DNA of 14,080 nucleotides from the NCBI GenBank assembly GCA_945877885.1, contig CAMCSI010000014.1, forward strand, positions 1-14,080, written 5' to 3'. Origin of the DNA: Chlamydia trachomatis. GTDB taxonomy: Bacteria > Chlamydiota > Chlamydiia > Chlamydiales > 2-12-FULL-49-11. The notes below the pieces were generated by a model. It searched no databases. It was not told the DNA's origin and was given only the letters and a program-made list of their open reading frames with translations. Numbering within the stretch: the first letter of the stretch is position 1; every line of letters starts with the position of its first letter. The translations under genes were made by a program, and so were the position numbers. Shown one piece after another: positions 7,501 through 14,080 of this stretch.

Positions 7501-10011
7501 CGAGGTTTTATGAAAGGCTCCGTAGCTACAGGTTATTCTCTTGAAGGGGAAATTAGAATTCTTACTTCCCCGCCTACACTGCTCAAGCTTGTTTAATCTT
7601 CCCTTGTAATCATAAGCAAATACTTGCAACAGGCCATCTACTCCATAGTAATGGTGGAGATTTCCTCCGCTATCGTATTTAAACACCTCTTTGGTTCCAT
7701 TGAGGTGGTTGATTTCAATTGGCTTTCCATGGACGTTGTATGATCTTAAAAGTGTCCTGCCCTTTGGATCGGTTACAGAAATTGGATTATCAAATAGGTC
7801 ATAGGCATAAGTATATGTAGGTCTTACAGAAGAATGGGTGCCATCGCTGACTTCTGGATAGGTGATTTGGACAAAACGTCCTAAAGAATCATTGGTATAG
7901 AGCGTCTGATTTCCATATCGATCCAGTTCAGAGAGTTTGTGTCCTGCTATATCGTAAGTGATTTGCGTTCCAAATCGGTTCCCTGCTTGGTCTTTCTCCA
8001 ATGTATAAATAGGGAAATTTCTTAAATCATAGCCATATTCAATAGAAATGCCAGTGTTTGAGTGAGTTTCAAGGATCAGATTTTGATTTCCATCGTAAGC
8101 GTAATGCGTCTCACTCCCAAGAGGATCGGTCTCAAAAACAAGTAGTCCACGTTCATATCCCTTGGTAAGCGTATAGCAATGGTTTTCATCTGAGTCATAA
8201 ATGGCCTGGGAAGCGATGTTCCCTTGTCCATCGAACTGATTGACAATTCTTCTTAGGAGAAATTCTGATTTCCCATCTGTAGAGCTATATTTTTGTTCAA
8301 CTACTTCAAGTGCTCCGATATTAGGGAGCTCTTGCTTTGGAAAAATGCGAGTAATAGTTCTTTCCGTAACACCAAAATTGTTTTTGAGGGGCCCTTCTTT
8401 ACCATCATCAACAATAACCTGAATGAGCGCAGCATCCTCATTATAGTCATAAAAATGTCTCTCTTTTATGCCCGATTTATAGTTTTCTTCTTCCAAATCA
8501 GGGGACCCATTTGTCAAAATGAACTTTTTCAGGAGAAGATTGGTTCCTATCTTGTACCAATATTTGACTCCGGTCCCCTTGGCATCTGTTTGGAAAAAAC
8601 CATGAGTATCTTTGCCTGAGAAATAGGCATAATTCTTGATGTGTCCATCTTGATTTGTGACAAGGCCACTGTCATCAACATTCAAAGAGATTGCCCCTAA
8701 ACCTATGACGTCTCCATATTCTCTTTCTTCAACAATATTTCCTTTGTCATTGCTATCGTAAGTGAAGTGCTTGTAGTAGAAAATATTGCCACCTGCATCT
8801 TCGATAGATGTAGAGATCAAATTTCCAGCATCGCTCTTTGTCCCCCATGATTTTTTGTGAATCCGGTAAGCAGATCCATCTAACCATTGTTCTACAGCAA
8901 CAAGCTGGTAAGCATCATCAAATCGATATACTGCCTTGCGCTCTCCAGGACCCTCGACCTCTGTGTAATCGTCCCCATAAGAGAATAACACATTTGCCAT
9001 ACCCACTGATCCAGTTGGAGTAGTTACAGATCTGACTTTATTTTTCTTCCCCTTGTCGGTGTAATAATCGATTTGGACAAAACGCCCCTCAGGTAGAGTC
9101 TTTCTAGTCAAAAAAGCTTGATTGCCGACAACTTGATATTGATAGGATAGGTTCGGCTTGTGAGATCTAATCACCTCGCTTAGAAGCATCGCTCCTGAAG
9201 GATCTTGGCTAAAATAGTATTTAGCTGACTGCCCATCGCTTGTTTCGATGTGAATCCCATTTTTATATTCGATTTTGATCCAGGCCAGTACTTTCTTTCC
9301 AGAAGCGTTGGTTTCTTTGATGAAAGAAAGCTGTCCTTTTTCATCGAACTCATAGAAGACTTTATTACCGCTCGGAAGGACTTCATGCGTGATAAAATAG
9401 ACATCGAGAGAAGGATGTTTACTATAAAAGCGCTTTCCTTCTGAAGAAAGAAACAGTTCAAAACTATTGGTTTGGGGATCAAAATAGAGCTTGTTATTTT
9501 TGAGGTTTGTCCAGCAGCTGATAGTTCCCTTAGCGGTATTGGCTATCCCTGCTACCTCCCCTTCCGGATCAATTTCAAATAGGGACTTCCCCGACGGGTT
9601 TGCAGTATTTTGCCAACTGACGTATGTCAGGATTGTTCCATCAGGATGACCGACATAAGCATATGTGCGTTCAAACTTTCCTTCAGCTGTCGTATAGGAT
9701 TTGCCCTTTGGATCTTTTTCAACAGACAAAAAACAGTGGGGATTGAAGCGCCATCCACCAAAATTAGCTGTTTGAAGCGTATCTCTACTGCTATAGAACC
9801 TCGATAAGATTAAAGAGTCTGGGGAAGAAACTGTAAGGTCAACTTCAACGTCCGTATAATCGCCATGAATAGTGCTAACATTTTCAACTAAACTTGCAGG
9901 ATCTGCCTCTTTCGACCCCAAGTATGTGGCGGCAATAGTGCTTTCGTTTGCAATTGCGCTCTCTAGAAAGCAACAGAAACTTAACACAAAGCTCATTAAA
10001 TAGCGTTTCAT
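4534..10011 (-). CDS. Exported Rhs/YD-repeat polymorphic toxin with self-cleaving core and HALDxM-type toxin tip
   Basis: An 1825-aa Rhs protein. Residues 1-21 are a Sec signal (AIA before Asn22), followed by a DUF6531-like start (about 41-100, NVSTIHGDYTDVEVDLTVSS). Many YD repeats run from about 250 to 1490 (TYTYAYDLFDNP, IEYDETF, YRYNNEGNL, FTYDPSGKR) and should build the hollow beta-shell that encloses the tip. The Rhs core (1490-1552) begins GNPWRYRGKRV. It contains Arg1512, Asp1525 (SPDPAG) and Asp1548 (VDFFGL), spaced 13 and 23 residues, exactly as in the R650/D663/D686 autoprotease of Yersinia entomophaga TcC. Cleavage after Leu1552 would free a 273-residue tip: a Cys cluster (about 1556-1580), a hydrophobic stretch (about 1687-1703) and an end domain with GHALDQMQNRG (His1765, Arg1773) and VITEDGKVVTVMYGR, resembling DUF4258-type toxins. 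AGGGG lies six bases before the ATG. The target of the tip is unknown. Confidence 0.9.
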   Translation of the reverse strand: MKRYLMSFVLSFCCFLESAIANESTIAATYLGSKEADPASLVENVSTIHGDYTDVEVDLTVSSPDSLILSRFYSSRDTLQTANFGGWRFNPHCFLSVEKDPKGKSYTTAEGKFERTYAYVGHPDGTILTYVSWQNTANPSGKSLFEIDPEGEVAGIANTAKGTISCWTNLKNNKLYFDPQTNSFELFLSSEGKRFYSKHPSLDVYFITHEVLPSGNKVFYEFDEKGQLSFIKETNASGKKVLAWIKIEYKNGIHIETSDGQSAKYYFSQDPSGAMLLSEVIRSHKPNLSYQYQVVGNQAFLTRKTLPEGRFVQIDYYTDKGKKNKVRSVTTPTGSVGMANVLFSYGDDYTEVEGPGERKAVYRFDDAYQLVAVEQWLDGSAYRIHKKSWGTKSDAGNLISTSIEDAGGNIFYYKHFTYDSNDKGNIVEEREYGDVIGLGAISLNVDDSGLVTNQDGHIKNYAYFSGKDTHGFFQTDAKGTGVKYWYKIGTNLLLKKFILTNGSPDLEEENYKSGIKERHFYDYNEDAALIQVIVDDGKEGPLKNNFGVTERTITRIFPKQELPNIGALEVVEQKYSSTDGKSEFLLRRIVNQFDGQGNIASQAIYDSDENHCYTLTKGYERGLLVFETDPLGSETHYAYDGNQNLILETHSNTGISIEYGYDLRNFPIYTLEKDQAGNRFGTQITYDIAGHKLSELDRYGNQTLYTNDSLGRFVQITYPEVSDGTHSSVRPTYTYAYDLFDNPISVTDPKGRTLLRSYNVHGKPIEINHLNGTKEVFKYDSGGNLHHYYGVDGLLQVFAYDYKGRLNKLEQCRRGSKNSNFPFKRITCSYGAFHKTSEIDARGKETTYTYSHFGSLASLNKDKQKVEFIYDSLGRTHGVKKWKSAKTFTLDIKEYDLLDRVIEERTEDQTGKILLKKRYVYNDAGQISQVIGYPQNKESILLKYEYDGFGRLYQTINAAGHTSTIEYDETFINQWGQRTCKRTLIDPTGNQTEEIFDIDGRLIKLTKRDKSGQILTDSESYYDSLGNQIAHKALVLSANSPSHAYETKWTLNQADQVESFILGKGTREERTLRYKYNSYGDITAKYNHEAKDPITYRYNNEGNLDLISYKEGKNEIDTKLSYDHHKNITEVYLDSCCTISYCFDAHDMPLTEKIKDEFGSYQVGRTYDWEGKIQTLQLPDGSLVEYFYEGPFVKGAKRFSKDKKELYSYLVVSRDLMGNILEEILPGHLGGRNQTRDAAGRRIEISTDFFQDKVAVGGYDPLENIKKRETILDDETHTIDYDYNALSQLIFEKGEVEHKYSYDSIGNRLQRDGSAYKVDGVNQLVEAEGAIYTFDLNGNLATKTLGTRTWTYRSNHLNQIVSIFDPDQNVTKFTYDPSGKRLTKRIESNGKKSKVLRFFYLGDTEIGSVDEKGVIIELKIPGNPNNPEYPSIAIEIKKEIYVPLYDLQGNITCLLDPQRRKVVETYRYFAFGEEVIINQRGRVISDSSAGNPWRYRGKRVDKEVGLMYFGYRYYDPEVGRWISPDPAGAIDGPNLYAYARNNPMKYVDFFGLNSALDENCGCTQHGHPGWHNAPEGCVCICGKNGTSYSAESYRSKIGSDIKSAFYGVSHGVVNFVLGSIHDLQTAATYMGAVELELSLQERIQIIEAVEQSQANQMAKVGNWVMDMLSIDESDAVYHSFCSTTTTGLEIGSLIAGGYGAVKGAIAFNRLAKVPTQVAKISKLSLAQIKSNNCFFGNKGFELKNPKYQKIRNNPTTIQGRSYGGHALDQMQNRGFTPSVIEETIQYGTSVPNKVAGRMQFYDSVNNISVITEDGKVVTVMYGRSN

Positions 10012-10024
10012 TGGGGGCCCCTGC
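10012..10024 (-). promoter_or_regulatory. Ribosome-binding site of the Rhs gene inside a GGGGCCCC palindrome
   Basis: On the minus strand AGGGG (10022-10018) stands six bases before the Rhs ATG, a good Shine-Dalgarno placement that supports this start. The same G run is part of the perfect palindrome GGGGCCCC (10021-10014), which is striking in this AT-rich gap and could mask the site by pairing within or between transcripts. No clear promoter was recognised in the rest of the 99-base gap. Confidence 0.45.
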
Positions 10025-10110
10025 TCTCATAAAAATGTTAGTAAAATTCCTATAATTTAAAGGAAAGCATAATATAGAAAGGTCTTTTCTGAAAGAAGAA
10101 AATTTTGCGA

Positions 10111-10494
10111 TTAGAGCTTTTGGACACGTATGGTTTGTTTTGTGCTTAAATTTCTCATAGAATAGGGATACTCATCGGTAGATAGCCCATCTAACTTTAT
10201 CCGAACATAGGCAGGAGAGAGCCACCCCCCTGAAAAGATATAGTCACTTGGCTGAACAATCCATCTTGAATTATCATCAAGGACCACAATTCTTCCTCCG
10301 GAAAGAATTTCTTTTAGTGAAACACGCTTTTGGCTGTACTGCCCCTCTACTCGGTAAACTGATTTTTGTGCAGGAGTTAAAGGGTCATCAGATTCTGCTA
10401 GTAATTTATCGGCCCTTTCAATAGATTTTTCGGCAGGGGTTTGATCACCTAAAAGCATTGATGCTAAACTAAAAAAAACAAAAAGAAACTTCAT
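10111..10494 (-). CDS. Small exported hypothetical protein
   Basis: A 127-aa protein with a signal peptide (MKFLFVFFSLASMLLG, cleavage near residues 16-18), so probably periplasmic or surface-bound. A short charged helix follows (EKSIERADKLLAESDD), then a beta-rich domain with ILSGGRIVVLDDNSRWIVQP, SDYIFSGGWLSP and YVRIKLDG, ending in NLSTKQTIRVQKL. The 'DDNSRW' strand-turn-strand resembles small secreted proteins of unknown function that I associate with environmental chlamydiae. That is recollection, not a search. It lies 99 bases upstream of the Rhs gene on the same strand and could share its transcript, but nothing links it functionally to the toxin. No strong ribosome-binding site precedes the ATG. 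Function unknown. Confidence 0.7.
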   Translation of the reverse strand: MKFLFVFFSLASMLLGDQTPAEKSIERADKLLAESDDPLTPAQKSVYRVEGQYSQKRVSLKEILSGGRIVVLDDNSRWIVQPSDYIFSGGWLSPAYVRIKLDGLSTDEYPYSMRNLSTKQTIRVQKL

Positions 10495-10569
10495 AAACGA
10501 ACCATACTCAAAAAATAGTTAAAAAACAACTTGATTTTTGAAAATATTCGTGTATGAAGGATTCAAGAA

Positions 10570-10610
10570 CCTCTATCATGAAAGATAGGAGGAAGCGATC
10601 TTTAAAATAA
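10570..10610 (+). other. Hairpin with an AGGAGG and a ten-codon reading frame in the leader of the kinase-like gene
   Basis: CTATC (10573-10577) and GATAG (10584-10588) pair around ATGAAA, and the flanking CCT/AGG could extend the stem. The right side holds AGGAGG (10587-10592), a perfect ribosome-binding site with no usual start codon at the right distance. An ATG in the loop (10578) opens MKDRRKRSLK and stops at 10610, 18 bases before the real gene. It could be a leader peptide or a structured untranslated region, or chance. Confidence 0.25.
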
Positions 10611-10628
10611 CTTAATAATGGGGGTTTG

Positions 10629-11519
10629 ATGAGCATTCTTTCGGAAAGACGTAGAACGTGGAAAAGAGCCCCAGTATCGATACAAAAAAATCTTATCAAG
10701 GAAAACTTTTTTCAAAAAATTGAAAAAACAATCCATGATGAAAAATCAGCTCTTTGTATTACCTACAAACATGGGGTTAATTTACAACATCTTACTTTTT
10801 TAAAAAAGGCCACACGTTATTTAGTAGATGCTGGGTTGCCCTTTTCTTATCTTGCTTCATTTGATCACACTAGACAGGGCTTTAGAGGCATCTGGACATT
10901 TTGCGAAGGTAAAATAAGTAAAGAGTGGGGCTGGCAAGAGTATAGTGCTTTTGGTGAATTTTTAGGGAAAATGCACACCCTATCTAAGGATTATAAACCC
11001 TCTACGATGGAAAAAATACCTCTAATTCTCTCTTTAAGAGAAAATTATGAGAATTTAAAAAGTTATCTTCCTGAATCCTTTGAGTCGGTGGAATCAATTT
11101 TAACAATTATTGAGCAAAAATGGCCTTTGTTTTTACCCACAGGGCTAATTCATACAGATTTATTTCCAAATAACGTGTTATTCAAACAAAATAAAGTTTC
11201 AGGAGTATTGCAAAATCATAATATGCAAATAGATCTTTTGGTTTATGATCTAACAGCGGTTGTAAAATCCCTCTATTTTTCATCTACAGAAAACATTGAG
11301 ATCAAAGAAAAGGCCTTTTTTGATGCCTATACTTCTTACTATAAAATGTCTGCTGAAGAGCTTATTGCTTTGCCCATTTTAACAGCAGCAAAACTGCTTC
11401 ACACAGTCCTATCTTTAGCCCACAAGCATTTAACAGAAGCCATTTATTCTGATACACACTTAAATTCAGCAGCAATTGCCTTAGTTCATGCAGAAAAAGC
11501 TCTACATCTTTACCAGTAA
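10629..11519 (+). CDS. APH/homoserine-kinase-fold protein lacking the metal-binding Asp (possible pseudokinase)
   Basis: A 296-aa cytosolic protein of the aminoglycoside phosphotransferase / type II homoserine kinase superfamily, whose members pass the ATP gamma-phosphate to small alcohols. The catalytic loop is intact: GLIHTDLFPNNVLF with His175, Asp177 and Asn182, close to the ThrB-type HADLFPDNVLF. Further on, DLLVYDL matches the ThrB DFLAYDL. The motif between, normally SGLIDF, reads SGVLQN: Gln195 replaces the Mg-binding Asp with no change in length. The N-lobe is short and shows no clear glycine loop or Lys strand. Either it is a pseudokinase, or it acts through an altered metal site. 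I chose the ATG at 10629, four bases after a GGGGG run, over the in-frame TTG at 10626. Substrate unknown. Confidence 0.72.
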   Translation: MSILSERRRTWKRAPVSIQKNLIKENFFQKIEKTIHDEKSALCITYKHGVNLQHLTFLKKATRYLVDAGLPFSYLASFDHTRQGFRGIWTFCEGKISKEWGWQEYSAFGEFLGKMHTLSKDYKPSTMEKIPLILSLRENYENLKSYLPESFESVESILTIIEQKWPLFLPTGLIHTDLFPNNVLFKQNKVSGVLQNHNMQIDLLVYDLTAVVKSLYFSSTENIEIKEKAFFDAYTSYYKMSAEELIALPILTAAKLLHTVLSLAHKHLTEAIYSDTHLNSAAIALVHAEKALHLYQ

Positions 11520-11535
11520 GAAGTACTATTAAACT

Positions 11536-12747
11536 ATGAAATATGTACTAAAAATTACTATTGCTCCTATTTTATCGCTTGTAACGATCATGCTCGGTAT
11601 CAGCTATTTTAATACCTTTGTCAGTTTGAAGATGACAAATGATGGGTTTAATTCCTTCTCAACTGGTGCATTGTATTCTGCCTATTACACTGGTATGATG
11701 ATCGGGGCTATTTACCTAGAAAGAATTATTCAAAAACATGGGCATATTCGATCGTTTTCTATTTTTGCCGCCCTTGCAGGCTGCTCTATTATGGTGCAAA
11801 GTTTTTTCAACCCTGCTTTTATATGGATAGTTTTACGATTTATCACTGGTGCTGCCGTATCTGGTTTATTTATCGTCATTGAAAGCTGGCTTCTTCTTCT
11901 TGCCTCCCCTAAAACTCAAGGGGTTATATTATCTGTCTATATGATCGCATTATATACAGCTCAATGTATTGGACAATTTGGCATTATAACAGTCCCTTTA
12001 GATTCAACAATGCCTTATAACCTAGCCTTAATCTTTTGTACCGCATCCATTCTACCTGTATGTATGATGAAAGCTGCCGCCCCTATACTTCCTGAATCTC
12101 ATTACATCAATGTGTTCTATATTCTTAAAAAAATTCCGCTCGGTTTTTTTGGGGTGCTTACCTCTGGATTGCTCATAAGCTCTTTTTATGCCCTTGGTCC
12201 TGTCTATGCTGAGGATTCTGGATTTTCCCTAAGCCAGATATCCATCATCATGGCAACTACCATCTTTGGTGGTATGGCGCTTCAATGGCCTATTGGGAAA
12301 CTCTCTGATCACTTTGAAAGAAAGCTAATTATACTTTTAGTATCAATCTTAACTTGCATTATATCTATAGCGTTAGTATTCAGCACACTCCTTTCTTTTC
12401 CACTACTACTCATCCTTCTTTTCCTCTATGGAGGATTTGTATTTACTCTTTACCCAATTACTATTACCTACTGCTGCGATTTCTTCTCCCATGCTGCCAT
12501 CACCTCAGTAATTGCTGCAGCTTTATTAATTTTTGGCTTTGGATGTATCGTTGGCCCTTTAATCACCCCTTTATTTTTCCTGATCTTTGGCCCTGTCGGT
12601 CTTTTCTACTATTCTGCTATAATTGCTGCTTTATTAACCCTCTTTGCCTATTATCGAAAGCATAAAATCCCAAATGAGTCGAAAGAATCTAAAGAAACTT
12701 TTCACATACAACCTGGAAACACAGGTAAATACACCGACAAGCATTAA
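11536..12747 (+). CDS. MFS permease, YcaD-like
   Basis: A 403-aa, very hydrophobic inner-membrane protein with about 12 transmembrane helices, fitting the size of the major facilitator superfamily. The first half has RFITGAAVSGLFIVIESWL (101-119) followed by a SPKTQG loop and YMIALYTAQCIGQF, the pattern of the YcaD-type subfamily. A motif-A-like loop is seen after the eighth-helix region (GKLSDHFERK, 254-263), with a weaker one after helix 2 (YLERIIQKHGHIR). The C-terminal tail from about 374 is hydrophilic (ESKESKETFH) and should face the cytoplasm. It starts 16 bases after the kinase-like gene, so the two are probably co-transcribed. The ribosome-binding site is poor. The substrate cannot be told from sequence; YcaD-type carriers are poorly characterised and some other MFS branch cannot be excluded. 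Confidence 0.85.
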   Translation: MKYVLKITIAPILSLVTIMLGISYFNTFVSLKMTNDGFNSFSTGALYSAYYTGMMIGAIYLERIIQKHGHIRSFSIFAALAGCSIMVQSFFNPAFIWIVLRFITGAAVSGLFIVIESWLLLLASPKTQGVILSVYMIALYTAQCIGQFGIITVPLDSTMPYNLALIFCTASILPVCMMKAAAPILPESHYINVFYILKKIPLGFFGVLTSGLLISSFYALGPVYAEDSGFSLSQISIIMATTIFGGMALQWPIGKLSDHFERKLIILLVSILTCIISIALVFSTLLSFPLLLILLFLYGGFVFTLYPITITYCCDFFSHAAITSVIAAALLIFGFGCIVGPLITPLFFLIFGPVGLFYYSAIIAALLTLFAYYRKHKIPNESKESKETFHIQPGNTGKYTDKH

Positions 12748-12753
12748 TTAAAG

Positions 12754-12774
12754 TCTTTTTCTCTTGTAAAAAGA
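12754..12774 (+). repeat. AT-rich hairpin after the MFS gene
   Basis: TCTTTTT (12754-12760) and AAAAAGA (12768-12774) are seven-base perfect arms around CTCTTGT, seven bases after the MFS stop codon. The stem is almost all A-T pairs and is followed by AATTC rather than a T tract, so it would be a weak terminator at best. It may act with the next inverted repeat. Confidence 0.3.
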
Positions 12775-12782
12775 ATTCAAAA

Positions 12783-12806
12783 AGTGTAAAAAAAAAATTT
12801 TACACT
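12783..12806. repeat. Perfect inverted repeat AGTGTAAAA / TTTTACACT upstream of sthA
   Basis: Nine-base perfect arms (12783-12791 and 12798-12806) flank six A, ending 21 bases before the sthA start codon. The TGTAAA / TTTACA core has the form of a dimeric repressor site, and TTTACA could double as a -35 hexamer, although no good -10 sits at the right distance. As RNA it would form an A-T rich stem. An operator or leader structure controlling sthA is the best guess. Confidence 0.4.
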
Positions 12807-12827
12807 CAAGTTTATTTGGCACTATTT

Positions 12828-14080
12828 ATGGATAACTATGATGCAATAATAATTGGCTCAGGTCCTGCAGGACAAAAAGCTGCTATTGCATCTGCTAAAA
12901 TGGGTAAAAAAGTGGTAATCATAGAAAGTTGGGATATTGGGGGGTCATCATTACACACTGCAACTATCCCCTCCAAAACCCTTCGAGAAGCGATACTTGA
13001 ATTAACCAACTATCAAAATAAAGGGTTTTATACAAAAGATCATTCAGTATTAAATCGTAAAGAAATATCCATTACAGATCTTAAACATCGAATCAATTGG
13101 GTAAAAGATCATCTAAAGACAACTCTTTTGGACTCGTTTTCGAAAAATCATATTCATATTCTTCTTGGGACTGCAACCTTTATAGATCCTCACCATATTG
13201 AGGTTTCTTTACACGATGGCACAAAGAAAATGCTGCAAGGGGGTAAAATCTTTCTTGCCACAGGATCCTGTCCCAGAAAACCAAGCGATATAAAATTTGA
13301 TGGGGTTAAAATTTTGACAACCACAGATTTTTTATCCATGCATAAAATTCCAACATCTTTGATTGTAGTTGGTGCTGGTGTTTCAGGCTGTGAGTACGCC
13401 AGCATGATGTGTGTACTTGGTGTAAAGGTCACTTTAGTAGATAAAAAGAAAAGACTACTCTCCTTTTTAGATAAAGAAATTGGGGCTCACCTAGAAATTG
13501 CATTAGAAGAAAACAACCTTGAATTTGTAAGGGAAAAAGAATATAGCGAAATAGTCGTAGAAGGCGATCATGTAAACGTCTTTTTTTCTGATGGTGCTAA
13601 AATTTCTGCCGAGATGGTTCTTGTTACCGCTGGTAGGTGTGCAAATATCTCTAATCTATCCATTGAAAAAGCAAACCTTTGTTTGAATAAATCTGGTTAT
13701 ATTGAGGTGTCAAAAAGTTTTCAAACAAGCACCCCCAATATTTACGCTATTGGAGATGTGATCGGCGGTCCTACTTTGGCCTCTACAAGTTACATACAAG
13801 GGGTATATGCAGCAAATTGTGCTTTTTCAAACAATAGCTGCAAAGTCATGAGCCTTTATCCTTACGGAATTTATACCATCCCAGAAATTTCCTATATTGG
13901 AGAGACAGAAGAGAGTTTACAGGAAAAAAATATCCCCTATGAGGTAGGTAGGGCTTATTTTTACGAAATTTCCAGGTGTGTGATCACTGGAAATAAGACA
14001 GGATTGTGCAAATTATTGTTCGATCGAAAAAATTTTACCTTGCTCGGAGCCCATATCATTGGGCGCGGAGCGGCAGAGGT
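12828..14080 (+). CDS. sthA: Soluble pyridine nucleotide transhydrogenase (SthA-type flavoprotein), C-terminus missing
   Basis: This FAD enzyme moves hydride between NADPH and NAD+ in the cytosol, balancing the two cofactor pools. The first 417 codons are present; the family is about 465 aa, so some 50 residues are lost at the window edge. Seen: FAD Rossmann motif IIIGSGPAGQKAA (7-19), GGSSLHTATIPSK (38-50), NAD(P) Rossmann motif VVGAGVSGCEYASMM with GAGVSG at 182-187, the second FAD motif AIGDVIGGPTLAS with Asp310, and the start of the dimer domain (TIPEISYIGETEESL). The redox disulfide of lipoamide dehydrogenase and glutathione reductase is absent: Ser41 and Thr46 stand where the cysteines belong. 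E. coli SthA has Cys and Thr there (GGGCTHWGTIPSK). This excludes a disulfide reductase and points to transhydrogenase. The ATG start has no visible Shine-Dalgarno site. Confidence 0.85.
   Translation, partial: MDNYDAIIIGSGPAGQKAAIASAKMGKKVVIIESWDIGGSSLHTATIPSKTLREAILELTNYQNKGFYTKDHSVLNRKEISITDLKHRINWVKDHLKTTLLDSFSKNHIHILLGTATFIDPHHIEVSLHDGTKKMLQGGKIFLATGSCPRKPSDIKFDGVKILTTTDFLSMHKIPTSLIVVGAGVSGCEYASMMCVLGVKVTLVDKKKRLLSFLDKEIGAHLEIALEENNLEFVREKEYSEIVVEGDHVNVFFSDGAKISAEMVLVTAGRCANISNLSIEKANLCLNKSGYIEVSKSFQTSTPNIYAIGDVIGGPTLASTSYIQGVYAANCAFSNNSCKVMSLYPYGIYTIPEISYIGETEESLQEKNIPYEVGRAYFYEISRCVITGNKTGLCKLLFDRKNFTLLGAHIIGRGAAE

Noticed and set aside
8293..8619. 108-codon plus-strand frame and several others opposite the Rhs gene
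   Set aside because: They show no recognisable domain or ribosome-binding site. The opposite strand encodes continuous YD repeats.
4534..10011. Type VI secretion Rhs effector
   Set aside because: The protein starts with a Sec signal peptide and lacks a PAAR domain, and no VgrG, Hcp or adaptor gene is in the window.
10626..10628. TTG start for the kinase-like gene
   Set aside because: An ATG follows directly at 10629 with better spacing to the GGGGG run.
12354..12665. 103-codon plus-strand frame within the MFS gene
   Set aside because: It is another frame of transmembrane-coding DNA and looks Phe/Leu/Cys/His-rich without domain features.
12783..12806. Rho-independent terminator of the MFS gene, or a TyrR box
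   Set aside because: The stem is nearly all A-T with no T tract after it, and the half-site spacing is eight bases where TyrR boxes have six. I kept it only as an operator-like inverted repeat.
13190..13432. 80-codon minus-strand frame
   Set aside because: It is antisense to the NAD-binding Rossmann region of sthA, which has clear motifs.
12828..14080. Dihydrolipoamide dehydrogenase or mercuric/glutathione reductase
   Set aside because: The redox-active CxxxxC motif is missing (Ser41, Thr46), as expected for a transhydrogenase and not for a disulfide reductase.

Overview
The window looks like a piece of an AT-rich Gram-negative chromosome. Gene content suggests a host-associated bacterium, most plausibly an environmental (Parachlamydia/Simkania/Waddlia-like) chlamydia. 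That placement is an inference from the mix of genes seen here: maltooligosyl-trehalose synthase, a secreted transglutaminase-TPR protein, small secreted hypotheticals, a Rhs protein with a Sec signal, and a transhydrogenase. No RNA gene or marker gene is present to prove it.

Layout from left to right. Bases 1-1566 (minus) are the N-terminal 522 codons of treY, cut by the window edge. Only 27 bases away, and divergent, is a 509-aa exported transglutaminase-like/TPR protein (1594-3123, plus). Converging on it is a polymorphic-toxin island on the minus strand. Read in its own direction, the island has a 1825-aa Sec-exported Rhs/YD-repeat protein (10011-4534), a one-base-overlapping immunity gene ending in a zinc ribbon (4534-4061), a decayed IS3-family transposase relic (4068 to about 3521), and a second, diverged immunity gene split by a one-base frameshift in an A7 run (3483-3134). 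Upstream of the Rhs gene is a small exported hypothetical (10494-10111, minus).

Divergent from that hypothetical, on the plus strand, are a 296-aa aminoglycoside-phosphotransferase/homoserine-kinase-fold protein that lacks the metal-binding Asp, a 12-TM MFS permease of the YcaD type 16 bases further on, and, after an 80-base gap with two AT-rich hairpins, the first 417 codons of an SthA-type soluble pyridine-nucleotide transhydrogenase that runs off the right edge.

How the genes fit together. The Rhs protein keeps the Arg/Asp/Asp triad of the self-cleaving Rhs core with the spacing known from the insecticidal-toxin C proteins, so a 273-residue toxin tip could be released inside the shell. 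Its last ~63 residues form a small HALDxMxxRG-type domain, the probable toxic part. The coupled downstream gene is the likely antidote. The second, broken immunity paralogue behind an IS relic is the signature of a toxin/immunity cassette that has exchanged or accumulated modules. The kinase-like, MFS and sthA genes may share a transcript but have no obvious common pathway. No tRNA, rRNA or CRISPR array was seen, and no stretch over 300 bases lacks a gene or gene remnant.
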